From the NCBI GenBank assembly GCA_964471865.1, contig CAYYHU010000014.1, forward strand, positions 1 to 48,936: a stretch of 48,936 bases of DNA, in the 5' to 3' direction. Below are positions 45,373-48,936 of this stretch, piece by piece (within the stretch, counting starts at the first letter, position 1; the number at the start of each line of letters is the position of its first letter). The DNA is from CAYMUC01 sp964471865 (GTDB lineage Bacteria; Actinomycetota; Acidimicrobiia; Acidimicrobiales; Ilumatobacteraceae). The notes below the pieces were generated by a model. The model was not told the DNA's origin, ran no database searches, and saw only the letters and a list, made by a program, of their open reading frames with translations. The position numbers were made by a program, and so were the translations under genes.

Positions 45373-45633
45373 TCACACGAAAACGTCGACGAGACGCCAG
45401 CCGAGATAGAGAACCAAGGCCACCATCAACAACTTGAAATGCCAAGGTGCCTTGTCCTCGTCGGTCTCGACCTCGGTGCGGGTCGATCCGGCCAGGCTCT
45501 TGAGATCGATCGAGCGGGACGTGACTCGGACGGCGCGTTGATCCTCGAGTGAAGCGTTACAGCGCGGGCATGTCCCATCGGGTCTCATGGCCGATGGCGC
45601 CCAGTACTTGGCGCATTCCTCGCAATACGGCAT
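45373..45633 (-). CDS. Small zinc-ribbon membrane protein
   Basis: An 86-residue protein with an N-terminal zinc ribbon (C4, C7 in YCEECAK and C22, C25 in TCPRCN), a charged middle and one C-terminal transmembrane helix (about residues 68-86, LLMVALVLYLGWRLVDVFV). Tail-anchored topology with the zinc ribbon in the cytoplasm is likely. It follows der by 9 bases on the same strand and may be co-expressed with it. Function unknown. Confidence 0.7.
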   Translation of the reverse strand: MPYCEECAKYWAPSAMRPDGTCPRCNASLEDQRAVRVTSRSIDLKSLAGSTRTEVETDEDKAPWHFKLLMVALVLYLGWRLVDVFV

Positions 45634-45642
45634 TGTCAGACC

Positions 45643-47025
45643 TCACTCGGTGCGACGACGCACCCGCAACTTGATCGGAACCGATCCGAACCCGAAAGCT
45701 TCACGGATCGATCGTTCGAGATACCGGAGATACGTGGGCGGTAGCTCTCGGTTCACGAACAAGGTGAATGTGGGGGGATCGTTGGCCCCTTGAAGGGCGT
45801 AGAGAACTCGAGCACCAGCGGGAGCTGGCTGGCGTTGTTGAGCCGCTGCGATCACGCGGTTGACATCGCGAGTGGGAACTCTCCGGTGGTACTGCTCGAT
45901 CGCTGCAGCAAGCACCGGCAACAACTTGTGAACACCCTTGCCGGTCAACGCCGAGATCTTCAGTACCGGGGCGTCCCCGACGAAGGCCAGACGACGTCCG
46001 ACCTCGGTCGAGATCTCGAGACGTCGTTCGGGATCGTCGATGGTCTCCCATTTGTTGAGCAGAACCACGATGGGACAACCCGCAGCGTCGATACGTTCGG
46101 CGAGCCGTTGATCCTGGCTCGTGACGCCTTCGGTCGCATCCACGACCAGGAGCGCCACATCGGCATCGTCGAGAGCACGAAGCGCCCTCACCATCGAGTA
46201 GTACTCCGTCGACTCGTCGATCCGGCTCCGCCGGCGCATGCCGGCGGTGTCGATGAACACGATGGGGCCCTCAGGGGTTTCCACGAGCGTGTCGATCGCG
46301 TCACGCGTCGTTCCCGGCATGTCGTGCACCACGCTGCGATCGTCTCCGACGAGTCGATTGAACAATGTGCTCTTGCCGACGTTGGGCCTCCCGACCAGGG
46401 CGATACGAGGCGGGCGCTGCCCATCGACCACGACATCGCCCTCGGCGACCTGAACGTCGGCATCCTCGGTGTGAGCTCCTTGAGCGATGTGAGCCACTCG
46501 TTCGACCACCTCATCGAGGAGATCCCCGGCTCGACGACCATGCAATGCGCTGACCGGCACCGGGTCGCCCAGACCGAGAGAGACGAATTCCCACCGTTCG
46601 AGCTCCCGCCGATCGTTATCGGCCTTGTTGGCGACCACGAGAACGGTCACGCCGCTGCGGCGCAACCAGGAGGCCACGGCCGCGTCGTCATCGACGAGCC
46701 CCACCGACGCGTCCACACAGAACAGAACGAGGTCGGCTGAGCGAACCGCTTGTTCGACCTGACGTGACACCTTGGCATCGAGCTCAGAGCCACTGGGGAG
46801 CCAACCGCCGGTGTCGACGAGGTCAAAGGAGGTGCCCAGCCACTCGGCACGTCGGACCTGACGATCACGGGTGACGCCTGGCTGATCTTGAACGATCGCC
46901 GTTTGCTCTCCGATGATCCGGTTGAACAATGTGCTCTTGCCGACATTGGGTCGACCGACGATCACCACGCTGGGTACCCGATCGGGATCACCGATCGACG
47001 AGGAGACATCCGCTACTGCCATCAC
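45643..47025 (-). CDS. der: Ribosome-associated GTPase Der (EngA)
   Basis: A 460-residue GTPase with two tandem G domains, needed for 50S ribosomal subunit assembly. The first domain has GRPNVGKSTLFNR, DTGG and NKAD; the second has GRPNVGKSTLFNR again, DTAGMRRR and NKWE. The C-terminal KH-like domain ends RELPPTYLRYLERSIREAFGFG with a basic finish. The two identical P-loops are the defining feature of Der. It overlaps the upstream DUF512 gene by 4 bases. Confidence 0.96.
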   Translation of the reverse strand: MMAVADVSSSIGDPDRVPSVVIVGRPNVGKSTLFNRIIGEQTAIVQDQPGVTRDRQVRRAEWLGTSFDLVDTGGWLPSGSELDAKVSRQVEQAVRSADLVLFCVDASVGLVDDDAAVASWLRRSGVTVLVVANKADNDRRELERWEFVSLGLGDPVPVSALHGRRAGDLLDEVVERVAHIAQGAHTEDADVQVAEGDVVVDGQRPPRIALVGRPNVGKSTLFNRLVGDDRSVVHDMPGTTRDAIDTLVETPEGPIVFIDTAGMRRRSRIDESTEYYSMVRALRALDDADVALLVVDATEGVTSQDQRLAERIDAAGCPIVVLLNKWETIDDPERRLEISTEVGRRLAFVGDAPVLKISALTGKGVHKLLPVLAAAIEQYHRRVPTRDVNRVIAAAQQRQPAPAGARVLYALQGANDPPTFTLFVNRELPPTYLRYLERSIREAFGFGSVPIKLRVRRRTE

Positions 47026-48434
47026 TCCCCCAGCGCTTCCCGTAATGCGATTCCGTCCGTCGCCACCACATCCACGGGCCGCGGCAGGTCCGCAACCGTC
47101 AAGCCGTCGAGGAAACGACCCTCACTCAGACACACATCGGGTAGCAGATAGCGATGACCAACGGGTTCAGTCTCGAGAGTACGCGCGATATCGGCTCCCA
47201 CCATGAGACCGGTGACCGCGGTGTTGCCTCCGAAGAACTCGTTTCGCACCGGGATGATCCGGACATCACGACGCTTCAGCGAAGCAATCAAGGGTTCGAG
47301 CACCCTGGCACCGTACTCCCCGGTGAGCACTCCCACCGGTGCACGTTTCGAGGGACCCAGTGTCACGGGTACCGCGCGAGCGGGCGTGTCCACCGTCAGA
47401 TCGCGTAAACCCGTATCGCCCGCCGGGTTTCGAGGAGCGCGATATCCCTCGGCGGGAGCACCGTCGACCCAGGAAAAGAACCCACTCTGGACGCCAACGG
47501 GCCGATCCCGATCCCCGCTGAACTCGAGTTCGAAGGTGCGCACCATCCCCACGCCATCCTCGTGCATGGGAAAGCCCTCGTAGCGTTCGGCGGCCGGGAT
47601 CGGTCGATGGGCGAGCAGGTAGTACTCGTCCGCGGCGTGAACGAGGCGTCGGCCCAGAGTTCCCAGCATCACCTCCTGCCAAGACTCCACGATGTCGACG
47701 ACCGCGGCGGCTTCCTCGAGGGTGTGGGGCCGCATAGCGGCCTCGGGGTTGTAGCGCGAGACGCCCAATGGGACCACCGCCACCTGATCGAGTTCGGGGT
47801 ATTCATCGAGCACCCCCGCCAAAGTGTCATCGAGGACTGCACCGTCGTTGATTCCCGGACACACCACGATCTGACCGCGCACCGTGATTCCATGATCGAG
47901 CAAGGCCCGCAACCACCTCAGACTCATCGCGCCCCGACGGTTGCGCAGCATGCGCGTGCGCACCTCGGGATCGGTGGCGTGAATGCTGACATGCAGCGGT
48001 GACAACCCTTCGGTGATAACCCGTTCGAGATCAGCCTCGGTGAAGCGAGTCAGCGTGGTGAAGTTCCCGTAGAGAAAGGACAACCGATAATCGTCGTCTT
48101 TGAGATACAGGCTGCGGCGTAGACCCGGTGGTAATTGATAGATGAAGCAGAATTCGCAGTGGTTGTCGCAGGTGCGAACCTGATCGAACAGCGCGCTCGC
48201 GACTTCGGCACCGAGGGGTTCTCCGGCGAGTTTGGTCACCTCGAGCGACATCTCGAGACCGCCGCGGCGAATATCGATCTCCACTTCGGCCTCATCGACG
48301 GCGAGACGCCATTCGATCACATCGCGGGGAATGTCACCGTTGAGACGCAGCACTTCATCCCCCGGCAGGAGTCCCGCTCGCTCCGCTGGCGATCCTGTGG
48401 CGACAGCGATCACAGAGGTCGGAGCCGCAGTCAC
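47022..48434 (-). CDS. DUF512 protein with PDZ and radical-SAM-like domains
   Basis: A 470-residue protein. Residues about 1-65 form a PDZ-like module (SPAERAGLLPGDEVLRLNG). RTCDNHCEFCFIYQLPPGLR contains CxxxCxxC, the pattern of radical SAM iron-sulfur enzymes. The DUF512 C-terminal domain follows. The enzymatic target is unknown. The family is frequently next to der, as here, so a role in ribosome assembly or modification is possible but unproven. The GTG start is preceded by TAGCCT at 8 bases. It is divergent from ispH. Confidence 0.88.
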   Translation of the reverse strand: MTAAPTSVIAVATGSPAERAGLLPGDEVLRLNGDIPRDVIEWRLAVDEAEVEIDIRRGGLEMSLEVTKLAGEPLGAEVASALFDQVRTCDNHCEFCFIYQLPPGLRRSLYLKDDDYRLSFLYGNFTTLTRFTEADLERVITEGLSPLHVSIHATDPEVRTRMLRNRRGAMSLRWLRALLDHGITVRGQIVVCPGINDGAVLDDTLAGVLDEYPELDQVAVVPLGVSRYNPEAAMRPHTLEEAAAVVDIVESWQEVMLGTLGRRLVHAADEYYLLAHRPIPAAERYEGFPMHEDGVGMVRTFELEFSGDRDRPVGVQSGFFSWVDGAPAEGYRAPRNPAGDTGLRDLTVDTPARAVPVTLGPSKRAPVGVLTGEYGARVLEPLIASLKRRDVRIIPVRNEFFGGNTAVTGLMVGADIARTLETEPVGHRYLLPDVCLSEGRFLDGLTVADLPRPVDVVATDGIALREALGE

Positions 48435-48442
48435 GATCCGTC

Positions 48443-48448
48443 AGGCTA
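48443..48448 (-). promoter_or_regulatory. Putative -10 element, leaderless DUF512 gene
   Basis: On the - strand TAGCCT is followed by 8 bases and GTG 48434. The same hexamer occurs in the opposite direction for ispH 18 bases away. Confidence 0.5.
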
Positions 48449-48465
48449 GCGGCGCGACTCCTGGG

Positions 48466-48471
48466 TAGCCT
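48466..48471 (+). promoter_or_regulatory. Putative -10 element, leaderless ispH
   Basis: TAGCCT is followed by 6 bases (GAAGGC) and GTG 48478, with no proper Shine-Dalgarno. Confidence 0.5.
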
Positions 48472-48477
48472 GAAGGC

Positions 48478-48936
48478 GTGGAGGCCGCCCCAGCCCCGAG
48501 CAGTTCGGTTGATCAGGTACTGCTGGCGTCTCCACGGGGCTTTTGCGCCGGTGTGGAGATGGCCATCAAGGCGCTTGGCTGGCTGGTGCGAAGTTTCGAG
48601 CCGCCCGTGTACTGCTACCACGAGATCGTTCACAACAAGATCGTGGTGGAACGCTTCGAACGCCTCGGCGTGATCTTCGTCGACGATCTTGCTGACGTGC
48701 CCGAAGGCCGTCCGATCATGTTGTCAGCCCACGGGTCGGCTCCCGAGGTGGTTGCTCAAGCTCGCGACTTCGGACGTTATGTCGTTGACAGCGTGTGCCC
48801 GCTCGTGACCAAAGTCCACCACGAAGTCAAGGTCCGAGCCGGTAAGGGCTACCGCATCATCTATGTCGGCCACGAAGGTCATGAAGAGGCTGTGGGCACC
48901 ATGGCCGTGGCACCTCAGGCCATCTCGCGAGTCGAG
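48478..48936 (+). CDS. ispH: 4-hydroxy-3-methylbut-2-enyl diphosphate reductase (3' partial)
   Basis: The N-terminal 153 residues of IspH, the last enzyme of the MEP isoprenoid pathway. SPRGFCAGVEMAIK holds the first cluster-binding cysteine, and YCYHEIVHNKIVVERF and SAHGSAPEV contain substrate-binding His and Ser-type residues. VDSVCPLVTKVHHEV has the second cysteine, and the region YVGHEGHEEAVG follows. The third cysteine lies beyond the window. The start is GTG 48478, supported by the hexamer upstream. Confidence 0.95.
   Translation, partial: MEAAPAPSSSVDQVLLASPRGFCAGVEMAIKALGWLVRSFEPPVYCYHEIVHNKIVVERFERLGVIFVDDLADVPEGRPIMLSAHGSAPEVVAQARDFGRYVVDSVCPLVTKVHHEVKVRAGKGYRIIYVGHEGHEEAVGTMAVAPQAISRVE

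Noticed and set aside
1..48936. CRISPR arrays, insertion sequences, prophage or integrated elements
   Set aside because: No regularly spaced direct repeats, transposase or integrase motifs, or target-site duplications were seen. The genes are housekeeping genes with uniform codon use.

Overview
The window is chromosomal DNA from a high-GC actinobacterium, most plausibly of the class Acidimicrobiia. The class assignment is inference, not a database result. It rests on a complete Pup-proteasome locus, a WhiB factor, a GarA-type FHA protein beside an FtsR-type MerR regulator, a HelY-type helicase next to tatBC, and a double-length ThyX-like protein. No transposase, integrase, phage module or CRISPR array is visible. 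Coding density is very high, no gap exceeds about 270 bases, and many neighbouring genes overlap by 1-4 bases (ATGA/GTGA).

Region 1 (1-4909, + strand): the 3' part of a DacB-type carboxypeptidase, a Lon substrate-binding-domain protein, three small membrane or membrane-associated proteins, a MoaD/ThiS-like sulfur carrier, a TtuA-type tRNA thiolase and the TrmI tRNA m1A58 methyltransferase. The last three look like a T-loop tRNA modification unit, because in Thermus TtuA works with the ubiquitin-like carrier TtuB and is helped by m1A58. Region 2 (5063-11815): a ferredoxin on the - strand, then the pupylation-proteasome system arc-dop-pup-prcB-prcA-pafA on the + strand. The pafA start appears to be a CTG codon. 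Region 3 (11812-21060): signal peptidase, a glycerophosphodiesterase (-), tatB-tatC-helY, a diacylglycerol-kinase C-domain-like protein, the double ThyX-like protein, an extremely acidic DUF4193-like protein, a conserved small protein and a GNAT acetyltransferase.

Region 4 (21135-28705): enoyl-CoA hydratase and a 569-residue Arg/Asp/Gly-rich protein (-), gamma-carbonic anhydrase and prmA (+), then ribokinase, an APH-fold kinase, WhiB and threonine aldolase (-). Region 5 (28891-36843): a small zinc-ribbon gene whose start lies in a 20-bp perfect palindrome, a 23-bp perfect inverted repeat, gcvP and a small partner gene (+). Opposite them run gcvT, a MerR regulator, a bifunctional nuclease-family protein, ftsR, garA and gcvH (-), an order resembling the Mycobacterium Rv1826-Rv1832 neighbourhood. 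Region 6 (36883-48936): a nucleotidyltransferase/phosphohexomutase fusion and pgsA (-), SDR and HIT proteins (+), an SRAP protein (-), trkH-trkA (+), a PlsC acyltransferase, tRNA-Pro(GGG), a zinc-ribbon protein, der and a DUF512 radical-SAM-like protein (-), and the start of ispH (+).

A recurring regulatory theme is visible. At least 13 genes have a TAnnnT hexamer 6-8 bases upstream of the chosen start codon with no Shine-Dalgarno sequence, and four more have a CAnnnT variant. This is the expected layout of leaderless transcripts. Genes with clear Shine-Dalgarno sequences (ferredoxin, arc, garA, gcvP) lack the hexamer at that distance. The most interesting items are the sulfur carrier ending in GGS beside the Pup system, the CTG start of pafA, the split active-site motif in the ThyX-like protein, the non-canonical phosphohexomutase domain, and the two long palindromes flanking the zinc-ribbon gene.
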